The notes beneath the pieces are model-generated. The model worked only from the letters and a program-made list of their open reading frames with translations. It was not told the DNA's origin and made no database searches. The position numbers were made by a program, and so were the translations under genes. Positions 25,857-33,295 of a stretch of DNA of 52,280 nt are shown here, piece after piece (the stretch's first letter is position 1; every line of letters begins with the position of its first letter). Where the stretch lies: assembly GCA_021769295.1 (NCBI GenBank), contig JAETTD010000018.1, forward strand, positions 1-52,280, in the 5' to 3' direction. The DNA comes from Bacillota bacterium. GTDB taxonomy: Bacteria; Bacillota; Clostridia; Peptostreptococcales; Anaerovoracaceae.

Positions 25857-26058
25857 TGTTCCCTTGCAGTCGGCCAAACCGGGCGACTTTTATATGTCCC
25901 GTAAACAAAAATACCCGGACGCAGCCGATTGTTTAAGTTGATTTTTCCGACTGCCATCAGCTTTGTACTTGCCGAAAATTTTCTGATTTTCGATACTGCC
26001 GACATTCACCGGTTTTGCTGTTTGCACGGATTACCACAGAATGACCCTTCTGTGGTTT

Positions 26059-26895
26059 TTATATTACCAATTTCATCCTGTCTAAAATTCTTTCATGAGT
26101 CGAAGTGCTCACCGCCACATATATACGTGTTGTTTCAATGCGGCTATGGCCTAAAACATCTGCCAGGTGAGCCAGATTTTTGGTGGCAGAATAAAAAGTT
26201 CTGGCAAAGAGATGTCTCAGATTATGTGGAAATACCTTGCGCGGCTCCACTCCCGCCGCCGCGCAGAGTTTCTTCATTTCATGACAGATATTGGAACGGT
26301 CCATCGCTCTTCCTGTCTTTGTGCGGAAGATATGGCCCTGGTATATGGAATATTTCTTAGCATACTGAAGCAATTTCTTGCGCAATTCTTTTGGTAAAAT
26401 TACAATTCGGCTCTTTCCTTTCATGTGAATTTCCGCTCGTCCTTTTTCCGCCGCTTCCACAGTGATATACTTGAGCTCGCTGATGCAGATTCCCGTTCCG
26501 CAAACCACCATCATCAGCATATACAGTCTTTCATTTCCCTTTTCCTTTGCCGCAAATAAAAGCCGCCTGTATTCTGCATCGGAAAGTTCGCGTTCTTCAT
26601 CTAAAAAGGCCTGCCGCTGAACTTTAAGCAGCTTAACCTGCGCTTCCTTCCACCCGCAAAATTCCAGAAACGCATTTATTGCCGACACTGCGCCGTTTAC
26701 GGTCTGAGGTTTCAAAGTTTCCTGTAGTTTATCCCGGTACCTTAAAATACTGCTTTTGGTAACTTCTTCCCCGTCCAGAAACTCCGCAAGTCTTTGTATA
26801 ATACTCACATATTTGCTTATGGTAGCTTCGGATTTTTCGTTGAAATACATTTCATCTTTGAAAGTCTTAATGGTTTCTTCCCTGATTACCTTCAT
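26059..26895 (-). CDS. Tyrosine recombinase with catalytic Arg-I replaced by Cys
   Basis: The 278-residue protein has an N-terminal SAM-like domain and a C-terminal catalytic domain. Expected catalytic positions are K161 (or K159), HNLR (224-227), H250 and Y259. The first arginine, normally in TG-[LI]-R-[IV]-S-E-L, is C137 (VCGTGICISELKYI, codon TGC at 26485-26487). CGC to TGC is one transition. Without this residue strand cleavage should be severely impaired. RBS is AAAAGGAGG. Its position beside the pilus operon suggests a former role in moving or inverting DNA there. Confidence 0.85.
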   Translation of the reverse strand: MKVIREETIKTFKDEMYFNEKSEATISKYVSIIQRLAEFLDGEEVTKSSILRYRDKLQETLKPQTVNGAVSAINAFLEFCGWKEAQVKLLKVQRQAFLDEERELSDAEYRRLLFAAKEKGNERLYMLMMVVCGTGICISELKYITVEAAEKGRAEIHMKGKSRIVILPKELRKKLLQYAKKYSIYQGHIFRTKTGRAMDRSNICHEMKKLCAAAGVEPRKVFPHNLRHLFARTFYSATKNLAHLADVLGHSRIETTRIYVAVSTSTHERILDRMKLVI

Positions 26896-26958
26896 CTTTC
26901 ATTCCTCCTTTTCAGCTATAGAATATATATACGGCTCTCGTATACATATTTCGAGGTT

Positions 26959-26990
26959 TTGTATACTGTTTATAGGAAATAGTATACCAA
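26959..26990. promoter_or_regulatory. Inverted repeat upstream of the recombinase gene
   Basis: TTGTATACT (26959-26967) and AGTATACCAA (26981-26990) flank 13 bp. Further GTATAC-like motifs lie at 26929-26945. It could be an operator or the core site of the recombinase. It lies 64-95 bp before the recombinase start. Confidence 0.35.
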
Positions 26991-27014
26991 CGACAACACT
27001 TTTTACACGGTTGC

Positions 27015-27030
27015 TCATACAATGTATGAC
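27015..27030. repeat. Second copy of the TCATACAATGTATGAC palindrome
   Basis: This sequence is identical over 16 bp to positions 264-279, and both are followed by a similar [GA]ATTCCC/AATCCC stretch. It is a short dispersed intergenic palindrome. Otherwise 26896-27201 contains only the inverted repeat at 26959 and the terminator at 27100. Confidence 0.5.
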
Positions 27031-27099
27031 AAATCCCGTAAATAATCATGCTCAAATTCAGGAACGGTAAGCTAAACAGCCCGCAGGCACACAAGCCGC

Positions 27100-27135
27100 A
27101 AAAAAGCACACAAGTCGCCTGTGCGACTTGTGTGC
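27100..27135 (-). terminator. Terminator of the GGGtGRT operon
   Basis: On the minus strand GCACACAAGTCGC and its exact 13-bp complement flank a 4-nt loop, followed by T6. A second near-copy of the 3' arm lies just beyond (27086-27099), so two alternative stems are possible. Confidence 0.8.
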
Positions 27136-27201
27136 CTGAAAACATTATCTTATTATCTATTTTTCCACACGCAAAATGCATGTCAATTGTAGAAATTACA
27201 C

Positions 27202-28200
27202 CTATTTCATCGCCTCTTCAACAGCAACTGCAACAGCTACGGTGGCTCCAACCATCGGGTTGTTGCCCATACCGATAAAGCCCATCATTGCAACGTGGGC
27301 AGGTACCGATGACGAGCCTGCGAACTGAGCGTCCGAGTGCATTCTTCCCATGGTGTCGGTCATGCCGTAAGAAGCAGGACCTGCCGCCATATTGTCAGGA
27401 TGCAGAGTTCTTCCCGTGCCTCCTCCGGAAGCAACGGAAAAATATTTCTTTCCCTGCTCTATACATTCCTTTTTGTAGGTTCCTGCTACAGGATGCTGAA
27501 ATCTGGTAGGGTTGGTGGAGTTTCCTGTAATTGAAACGTCTACGCCTTCTTTATGCATGATTGCAACGCCTTCGCGAACATCGTCTGCACCGTAGCATCT
27601 GACTTTTGAACGTTCTCCCTTTGAATACGGAATTTCTTTTACCACAGCCAAATCCCCGGTATAGTAATCAAACTTTGTCTGAACGTAGGTAAATCCGTTG
27701 ATTCTTGAAATAATCTGCGCGGCGTCCTTTCCAAGACCGTTTAAAATTACACGGAGAGGATTTTTACGAACTTTATTGGCGGACTTTGCAATGCCTATTG
27801 CGCCTTCGGCGGCGGCAAAGGACTCATGACCTGCAAGAAAAGCGAAACATTCCGTCTCTTCACGAAGCAGCATGGCTGCCAGATTTCCGTGACCTATGCC
27901 GACCTTTCTGTCCTCAGCAACGGAACCCGGCAGACAAAATGCCTGCAGTCCCTCTCCTATAGCTTCCGCAGCGTCCGCAGCCTTACGAGCGCCTTTCTTG
28001 ACGGCGATAGCTGCGCCTGCCGTATATGCCCAGCACGCATCGTCGAAACAGATAGGCTGAGTTTCTTTGACTATCTCTCTCGGATTGAAGCCTGCTTCCG
28101 TGCAGATACTTAAAGCTTCCTCAAGGTCTTTGATACCGTACTTGTCCAAAACGCCCTGAATTTTATCTATTTTTCTATCGTAATTTTCAAAAGTAATCAT
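27202..28200 (-). CDS. GGGtGRT family protein
   Basis: The 332-residue protein carries the family's naming motif GGGTGRT (259-265) and a glycine/alanine-rich C-terminus (GFIGMGNNPMVGATVAVAVA). The family is widespread in strict anaerobes (Clostridia, spirochaetes) and its function is not established. It starts 11 bp after the stop of the NifU-like gene, with AGGAGG before the ATG, so the two are co-expressed. Conserved neighbourhood suggests a joint role, perhaps with an iron-sulfur cofactor. That is inference. Confidence 0.88.
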   Translation of the reverse strand: MITFENYDRKIDKIQGVLDKYGIKDLEEALSICTEAGFNPREIVKETQPICFDDACWAYTAGAAIAVKKGARKAADAAEAIGEGLQAFCLPGSVAEDRKVGIGHGNLAAMLLREETECFAFLAGHESFAAAEGAIGIAKSANKVRKNPLRVILNGLGKDAAQIISRINGFTYVQTKFDYYTGDLAVVKEIPYSKGERSKVRCYGADDVREGVAIMHKEGVDVSITGNSTNPTRFQHPVAGTYKKECIEQGKKYFSVASGGGTGRTLHPDNMAAGPASYGMTDTMGRMHSDAQFAGSSSVPAHVAMMGFIGMGNNPMVGATVAVAVAVEEAMK

Positions 28201-28211
28201 TGCGGCTCCTC

Positions 28212-28904
28212 CTATTCTTCGCGCGGATCGATGGTTTTAACCGCTTCATCAAATCTTCCGTATGTACCGCCGGCCTTTTCTATGGCTTCCATAGGCTCTG
28301 TGCCTTTTTTGATAGCGTCCATCATCTTGCCGATGTTTACATATTTGTATCCTATAACGTTGTTTTCTTCGTCTAAACCTATTTCGGTAATGTAACCTTC
28401 TGCCAGTTCCAGATACCTCGGGCCCTTTGCCTTTGTGGAATATATGGTTCCTACCTGACTTCTGGTTCCTTTGCCCAAGTCTTCAAGTCCCGCTCCGACA
28501 GCAAGTCCGCCTTCGGAAAATGCTGACTGACTGCGTCCGTAGACTATTTGCAGGAACAGTTCTCTCATGGCCGTGTTAATAGCGTCGCATACCAAATCCG
28601 TGTTCAGAGCTTCGAGGAGGGTCTTTCCTATCAGAATCTCTCCTGCCATTGCTGCTGAATGGGTCATTCCGGAACATCCGAGAGTTTCTACCAGAGCCTC
28701 TTCTATAATTCCGTCCTTTATATTCAGAGTCAGTTTGCAAGCTCCCTGCTGCGGCGCACACCAGCCTACTCCGTGAGTCAGGCCTGAAATGTCCGATACT
28801 TCTTTTACCTGAACCCATTTTCCTTCTTGCGGAATAGGTGCAGGTCCGTGATATGCGCCTTTGTTAACGGGACACATATTCTCTACTTCTTTTGTATATA
28901 TCAT
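28212..28904 (-). CDS. NifU/IscU-like scaffold-type protein paired with GGGtGRT
   Basis: The 230-residue protein contains an IscU-like region with cysteines in CAPQQGAC, ETLGCSGMTHSAAMAGE and DLVCDAINTAM. These resemble the cluster-ligand pattern of NifU N-terminal proteins. A C-terminal extension follows (about 150-230). It is usually annotated as an iron-sulfur cluster assembly scaffold-like protein; no biochemical role is known to me for this subgroup. RBS is AGGAGG. It is the first gene of a two-gene operon. Confidence 0.75.
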   Translation of the reverse strand: MIYTKEVENMCPVNKGAYHGPAPIPQEGKWVQVKEVSDISGLTHGVGWCAPQQGACKLTLNIKDGIIEEALVETLGCSGMTHSAAMAGEILIGKTLLEALNTDLVCDAINTAMRELFLQIVYGRSQSAFSEGGLAVGAGLEDLGKGTRSQVGTIYSTKAKGPRYLELAEGYITEIGLDEENNVIGYKYVNIGKMMDAIKKGTEPMEAIEKAGGTYGRFDEAVKTIDPREE

Positions 28905-29000
28905 CTTGTCCTCCTAAAAAAATCAACACTCAAAAGACTTAAGTTTTTTTCTGTTTCTTTCAATTATATATTTAATCATACCGCAAACAAAATTTCAATG

Positions 29001-29058
29001 GAAAAACACGCATGTTTTTCATTATCTTGCATGTAATAACAAAAAACCTGCGTGTTTC
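29001..29058 (-). terminator. Probable terminator after sigG
   Basis: On the minus strand AAACACGCA (29049-29057) can pair with TGCGTGTTT (29003-29012) over a long loop, and a shorter stem AAAAACA/TGTTTTT is nested at the end. A T5 run follows. It lies 15 bp after the sigG stop. Confidence 0.5.
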
Positions 29059-29072
29059 GATAAAAATTGCTT

Positions 29073-29846
29073 TTACATAAGTTCTTTTCTCATGGCTGAA
29101 AGAGCGTTCTTTTCGAGCCTGCTGACCTGAGCCTGAGAAATGCCTATTTCCTTTGCAACTTCCATTTGAGTTTTTCCTTCAAAAAATCTTATATTTAAAA
29201 TATGTCTTTCTCTCGGACTGAGCTTGTCCATAGCTTCGGATAGAGATATGTTTTCAATCCACTTGGTATCGGTGTTTTTATTGTCCGACACCTGGTCCAT
29301 GACGTATATGGCGTCTCCGTCATCGTGAAACACCGGTTCAAAGAGGGAAACAGGCTCCTGTATGGATTCAAGAGCCGTCACCACATCTTCTCTGTTTACC
29401 CCCATGGACAAAGCGATTTCGCTTACCGACGGCTCTCTCTGCATATCTCTCGAAAGGATTTCCTTCGCCTGAAGGGATTTATACGCCAAGTCCCTTAAAG
29501 ATCTGGAGACCCGTATGGAGTTATTATCTCTCAAATACCTTCGTACTTCGCCGATGATCATAGGTACTGCATAGGTTGAAAACTTGACCCCGTGGCTCAT
29601 GTCAAAATTATCCAGCGCCTTTATAAGTCCTATACATCCCACCTGGAACAAATCGTCAGGGTTTTCACCTCGATTGGCAAATCGCTGAATCACGCTCAAT
29701 ACAAGTCTCAGATTGCCCTTTATAAACTTCTCCCTCGTAGCCTCGTCTCCTGCTTTGATTTGCTTTAACATTTCAGTCATTTCAGCCTCTTTGTAAAGAG
29801 GCAGTTTAGCAGTGTCCACACCGCAGATTTCAACCTTGTTAGCCAT
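29073..29846 (-). CDS. sigG: Sporulation sigma factor SigG
   Basis: SigG is the late forespore sigma factor. The 257-residue protein has the SigG N-terminus (MANKVEICGVDTAKLP) used by regulators such as the anti-sigma factor SpoIIAB. Region 2 (NLRLVLSVIQRFANRGE, DLFQVGCIGLIKALDNFD) and the region 4 helix-turn-helix (VAKEIGISQAQVSRLEK) are present. It lies downstream of sigE, as in Bacillus. A 99-bp gap allows its own promoter, but I could not identify a convincing forespore promoter. RBS (AGGATTGG) is weak. Confidence 0.95.
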   Translation of the reverse strand: MANKVEICGVDTAKLPLYKEAEMTEMLKQIKAGDEATREKFIKGNLRLVLSVIQRFANRGENPDDLFQVGCIGLIKALDNFDMSHGVKFSTYAVPMIIGEVRRYLRDNNSIRVSRSLRDLAYKSLQAKEILSRDMQREPSVSEIALSMGVNREDVVTALESIQEPVSLFEPVFHDDGDAIYVMDQVSDNKNTDTKWIENISLSEAMDKLSPRERHILNIRFFEGKTQMEVAKEIGISQAQVSRLEKNALSAMRKELM

Positions 29847-29945
29847 AAATACACACCAATCCTATCCACAAATATTTTTAGTTTAGTTATGTACTTCGGC
29901 TGCCAAAGTTATGTGTGGCAATTACTGGCGCACTGCTTCACATGT

Positions 29946-30680
29946 TCAGCCCAATTTTTTGATTTCTTTTTGAAGCCTTGTAATTATGCGTTTTTCAAGG
30001 CGGGATATGTACGACTGGGAAATTCCCAGCCTGTCGGCAACTTCTTTCTGCGTCATTTCTTTGCCGCTTTTAAGGCCGAATCGCATTTCCATAAGCTCCT
30101 GTTCTCTGGGCTCCAGCTTTTTCATCGCTCCGTAGAGCAGCGTTCTGTTGACCTCGTCTTCGAGTCTGTGATAGACCACGTCGTTATCGGTTCCCAAAAT
30201 ATCCGAAAGCAAAAGTTCGTTTCCGTCCCAGTCAACGTTAAGGGGCTCATCTAAGCTCACCTCGCTTTTCAGCTTTGTGGTACGTCTCAAATACATGAGA
30301 ATTTCGTTTTCTATGCACCTGGAAGCATAAGTTGCCAGCTTTATGTTTTTTTCAGGCTTGAAGGTATTTACGGCCTTTATAAGGCCTATGGTTCCTATGG
30401 ATATAAGGTCTTCCACGTTGATTCCGGCATTTTCAAATTTCTTCGCTATATATACTACCAGTCTGAGATTTCGCTCAATCAATATGCTCCTTGCCTCCAT
30501 GCTTCCCTTTGCATATTCCTCCAAAAGCTTTAGCTCCTCTTCTCTTGCCAGGGGCGGAGGCAGTATGTCGCTGCCTCCTATGTAGAACAGCGCCTTTGTT
30601 TTGCTTTTTAAGGCCTCTCTTATCTTTCTCAGCCAATTATCAAATTGTATTATAGGCAAAATTCTGCACTCCTTATACAT
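29946..30680 (-). CDS. sigE: Sporulation sigma factor SigE precursor
   Basis: SigE is the early mother-cell sigma factor made as pro-SigE. After an N-terminal pro-region of about 30 residues comes [18 protein letters not shown], the hallmark of the SigE cleavage region. Region 2 ([16 protein letters not shown]) and the region 4 HTH ([17 protein letters not shown]) are clear. The ATG at 30680 overlaps the end of spoIIGA. A TTG at 30659 has a better Shine-Dalgarno (AAGGAG, 8 bp), so the true N-terminus may be seven residues shorter. Activation by SpoIIGA is expected. Confidence 0.95.
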   Translation of the reverse strand: MYKECRILPIIQFDNWLRKIREALKSKTKALFYIGGSDILPPPLAREEELKLLEEYAKGSMEARSILIERNLRLVVYIAKKFENAGINVEDLISIGTIGLIKAVNTFKPEKNIKLATYASRCIENEILMYLRRTTKLKSEVSLDEPLNVDWDGNELLLSDILGTDNDVVYHRLEDEVNRTLLYGAMKKLEPREQELMEMRFGLKSGKEMTQKEVADRLGISQSYISRLEKRIITRLQKEIKKLG

Positions 30681-31488
30681 TTTGCAGCAACCCTCCTTCT
30701 AAAAATTCTTTATTCATAAGAACCTCAAAATCTCCGAAAGTTCCTCGGTAAAATGCCATATAAACCCCTTCGATTTGATGATTTCCGAAAATTATTCTGT
30801 CAGTTCTTATGCCGTCAAGGCTTCCGCTGTCAGTGCCTACGGCTTTATATGGTATGATTCTGTATCTGGCAGGCATATCCGAGGCTGCAAAAGGCAGTTT
30901 TGCAGCCCCCTTCTCGTCAATCAATATCACCGGTTTTCCTGTCATCGGCTCCCTGAGGCTGTTTCCCGAATCCACGAAAGCTCTGAACTGATAACTTTTG
31001 CCATCTATAATCAAACACACTTTTCCTTTCATGTTCATATCCATATTGCGGCTTCGTATAAGTTTAACAAACCAATATGTAATCCCAAATGCCAGAGTGC
31101 CCACGCACAAAAGCTTAAAGTATGTAATGACATCTATGTATATTATTCCCTGATGAGAAACCGCCGGCTGCTGCTGCCACAAAAGCAGAGCAAGGACGGC
31201 GCCTCCGGATAAAAAGGTAAGCGCCATAAAAATACCGGTGGTTTTAAAAAGTTCCTTAAAGCCAAAGGCCGAGGCGGCGCACAGAAATCCCGCAGCAATT
31301 CTTATGACCGCAGACAATGCACCGGGCAGCGGAAGGAAGATTATAAATCCGCTTAACCCGCATAGGCCGGCTCCCAAAATCAATCTGCTCATACGAGGTC
31401 TGTACCCTGTAAGCTTGCCCGTAAGCATTATCAGAAGCATGCCCACTATGAAGTTTTCAAGGAATAAATATTCTCCATAAATGACCAT
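30673..31488 (-). CDS. spoIIGA: Sporulation sigma-E processing protease SpoIIGA
   Basis: SpoIIGA is a membrane aspartic protease that processes pro-SigE after SpoIIR signalling. The 271 residues show five N-terminal membrane segments (to about residue 145). A C-terminal protease domain follows, with [20 protein letters not shown], where the DSGN motif carries the catalytic Asp. It overlaps sigE by 8 bp. A Spo0A-type box and -10 lie upstream. Confidence 0.92.
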   Translation of the reverse strand: MVIYGEYLFLENFIVGMLLIMLTGKLTGYRPRMSRLILGAGLCGLSGFIIFLPLPGALSAVIRIAAGFLCAASAFGFKELFKTTGIFMALTFLSGGAVLALLLWQQQPAVSHQGIIYIDVITYFKLLCVGTLAFGITYWFVKLIRSRNMDMNMKGKVCLIIDGKSYQFRAFVDSGNSLREPMTGKPVILIDEKGAAKLPFAASDMPARYRIIPYKAVGTDSGSLDGIRTDRIIFGNHQIEGVYMAFYRGTFGDFEVLMNKEFLEGGLLQNV

Positions 31489-31506
31489 ATCTCACCTCGC
31501 CCGTTT

Positions 31507-31540
31507 ATCATACATTATCCCTCCTGCAAAGTATGTCGAA
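31507..31540 (-). promoter_or_regulatory. Spo0A-controlled promoter of spoIIGA-sigE-sigG
   Basis: TGTCGAA (31534-31540; TTCGACA on the minus strand) matches the Spo0A box. TATGAT (31507-31512) could be the -10, separated by 21 bp. This long spacing with a box at the -35 resembles the Bacillus spoIIG promoter. The start codon of spoIIGA is 19 bp further on. Confidence 0.55.
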
Positions 31541-31553
31541 ACATGGTTATAAA

Positions 31554-31613
31554 TAAAAAAAATATGAGAGCCGCCGTATTGTCGGATTACTCTCCGTTAA
31601 TACGACGGCTCTT
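31554..31613 (-). terminator. Terminator of the rmuC-deoB-deoA-dacF-DUF3343 transcription unit
   Basis: AGAGCCGTCGTATT pairs with AATACGGCGGCTCT (one G-U) around an 18-nt loop. On the minus strand a T-rich run follows. It starts 10 bp after the DUF3343 stop. Confidence 0.8.
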
Positions 31614-31622
31614 AAAATCAAT

Positions 31623-31886
31623 CTATTTTACTCTTGCAAAAGTTCTGTTTCCTTTTCCCCGGCGCCTTATTTCATAAACTCCGCCCGGCACAATCTGCCG
31701 TCTTTCAAAGACTGCTCTTATGCCTGCAATATCATCGGTTCTTAGATACAGTCCCGTACTGCATGACCTTACGAGTTCAGTGGGAAGTTTTTTCAGCGTC
31801 GACTTTATCCCTTCCTCCTCGAGCATATCCTGCGCATATGCCGCTTTGTAAAAAGAGGAAAAGGATATGACATACTCTTTCTCCAT
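31623..31886 (-). CDS. DUF3343 protein (putative sulfur/selenium carrier-like)
   Basis: The 87-residue protein fits the DUF3343 family: a small ferredoxin-like fold with YVISFSSFYKAAYAQDMLEE at the start and LVRSCSTGLYLR, which holds the conserved Cys. The family has been proposed to handle sulfur or selenium; proof is limited. RBS AAGGAGG precedes the ATG. It lies 49 bp after dacF. Confidence 0.75.
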   Translation of the reverse strand: MEKEYVISFSSFYKAAYAQDMLEEEGIKSTLKKLPTELVRSCSTGLYLRTDDIAGIRAVFERRQIVPGGVYEIRRRGKGNRTFARVK

Positions 31887-31935
31887 TTTGATAGCCTCCT
31901 TGCCGTTTATCTCGTATTTTTTTCTTTTGTATGTA

Positions 31936-33219
31936 CTAAAAAAGTTTTTTAAAGAATCTCGATACCAACTGGGTAAAGGATGCTTTATTTACGTCGCCGT
32001 CGGCTACCAAAACGTATTCCGCTATCTCTTCATCGTCCTGATATACTGTGAGTTTGCCTATTTCATCTCCCTTTACAATCGGAAGGGGTACTTTTTTATC
32101 TATCTTTACCTTGCTGTTTATGCTTTCCGCTCTGCCCTTTTCCACAAGGGCTGTTATGCGCTCATTTGTAACGGCTTTTATCTTCTGAGGCGTTCCCTTT
32201 TCAATCTGAAGTTCCTCCATTACCTGACCTTTTTCCGCAACCACATGGGTTTCATAATTTGCAAAACCGTAGTCCAGGAGTTTGCTTACTTCCGCATTTC
32301 TTATAGGAGACGTTTCGCATCCCAAAGCCACCGCAATCAGATGAGTGTCTCCTCTCGTTGCAGAAGCAGAAAGGCAATATCCGGCGTCGCTGGTAAATCC
32401 GGTCTTGATTCCGTCACATCCCTGATACTGCTTGATAAGTTTATTGGTGTTGGTCAGTCCGAATTCCTTTTCCTTGCCGGGAAGTCCAACGGTTATGGTA
32501 TCCTGCCACGTGGTGAACCACTCTCGCACTTCTTCGTACTTATACAGTTCTTTTGACATTATTGATATATCATATGCGCTTGAATAATGTTCTGCCACAG
32601 GAAGCCCGTTGGTATTTACAAAATGAGTATCTCTCATCCCCAGGTCCTTTGCCTTTTTGTTCATCCGTTCCACAAAGATTTCTTCACTCCCGGCTACATA
32701 TTCGGATAATGCCACACAACCGTCATTGGCGCTTGCCATGGCAACTCCCTTTAGAAGTTCTTTTACCGTATGGGTCTCGCCGAATTCCATGTACATCTGG
32801 CTTCCTCCCATGGATGCCGCCCTTTCCGATATGGTCACCTCATCGTCAAGGCTTATCTTTCCGGAATCCACCGCATCCATTACGAGAAGCATGGTCATTA
32901 CCTTTGTAACGGATGCAAGGGGAAGCTCTTCATGGGCATTCTGCTGAAACAATACCTTTCCCGTATCGGCATCTATCAACACGGCGCCTTTTGCAGCTAC
33001 TTCAAAAGGCGCTTCTTTATCTTCATCGGCAATTTCATCTGTAACAGTTTCCAGTTCTATTGGGTCTTGTTTGGGCAGATTTTTTCCTATACCTATAAAG
33101 GCGCATAAAATTACAGCGCATCCCAAAACCGTAACCAAAATTTTTTTCCATGAAGCAGAAAGCCGCCTCTCTTTCGCTTCGGCGGCTTTTACTTCTTTCG
33201 CTTTTTTTCTCAATTTCAT
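31936..33219 (-). CDS. dacF: D-alanyl-D-alanine carboxypeptidase (DacF type)
   Basis: The enzyme removes terminal D-Ala from peptidoglycan stem peptides. It has a basic cytoplasmic tail, an N-terminal membrane helix (about 25-45), and a peptidase S11 domain with SVTK (103-106), SAN (163-165) and KTG (272-274). A C-terminal beta domain and an amphipathic end (FTQLVSRFFKKLF) that can bind the membrane follow. The 427-residue length is normal. Its Shine-Dalgarno (AAGGA) lies in the 3' arm of a hairpin directly upstream of the ATG. A sporulation or vegetative role cannot be told apart from sequence. Confidence 0.88.
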   Translation of the reverse strand: MKLRKKAKEVKAAEAKERRLSASWKKILVTVLGCAVILCAFIGIGKNLPKQDPIELETVTDEIADEDKEAPFEVAAKGAVLIDADTGKVLFQQNAHEELPLASVTKVMTMLLVMDAVDSGKISLDDEVTISERAASMGGSQMYMEFGETHTVKELLKGVAMASANDGCVALSEYVAGSEEIFVERMNKKAKDLGMRDTHFVNTNGLPVAEHYSSAYDISIMSKELYKYEEVREWFTTWQDTITVGLPGKEKEFGLTNTNKLIKQYQGCDGIKTGFTSDAGYCLSASATRGDTHLIAVALGCETSPIRNAEVSKLLDYGFANYETHVVAEKGQVMEELQIEKGTPQKIKAVTNERITALVEKGRAESINSKVKIDKKVPLPIVKGDEIGKLTVYQDDEEIAEYVLVADGDVNKASFTQLVSRFFKKLF

Positions 33220-33276
33220 AAAAAGCGCCGTCCTTTCTACATATATGGTCTCTAAAATATATGCTGAGGACGGCGC
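33220..33276 (-). promoter_or_regulatory. Terminator-like hairpin overlapping the dacF ribosome-binding site
   Basis: On the minus strand GCGCCGTCCT and AGGACGGCGC form a perfect 10-bp stem over a 32-nt loop, then T5 and the dacF ATG. The 3' arm contains AAGGA, the dacF Shine-Dalgarno. It lies 19 bp after the deoA stop and may limit both transcription and translation of dacF. Confidence 0.65.
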
Positions 33277-33295
33277 AATATGCTCTTTACCGTGT

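Noticed and set aside
25866-25954. Invertible promoter segment upstream of the pilus operon
   Set aside because: GCAGTCGG and CCGACTGC are only 8-bp arms and other TCGGC-like repeats nearby make pairing ambiguous; no second orientation can be seen.
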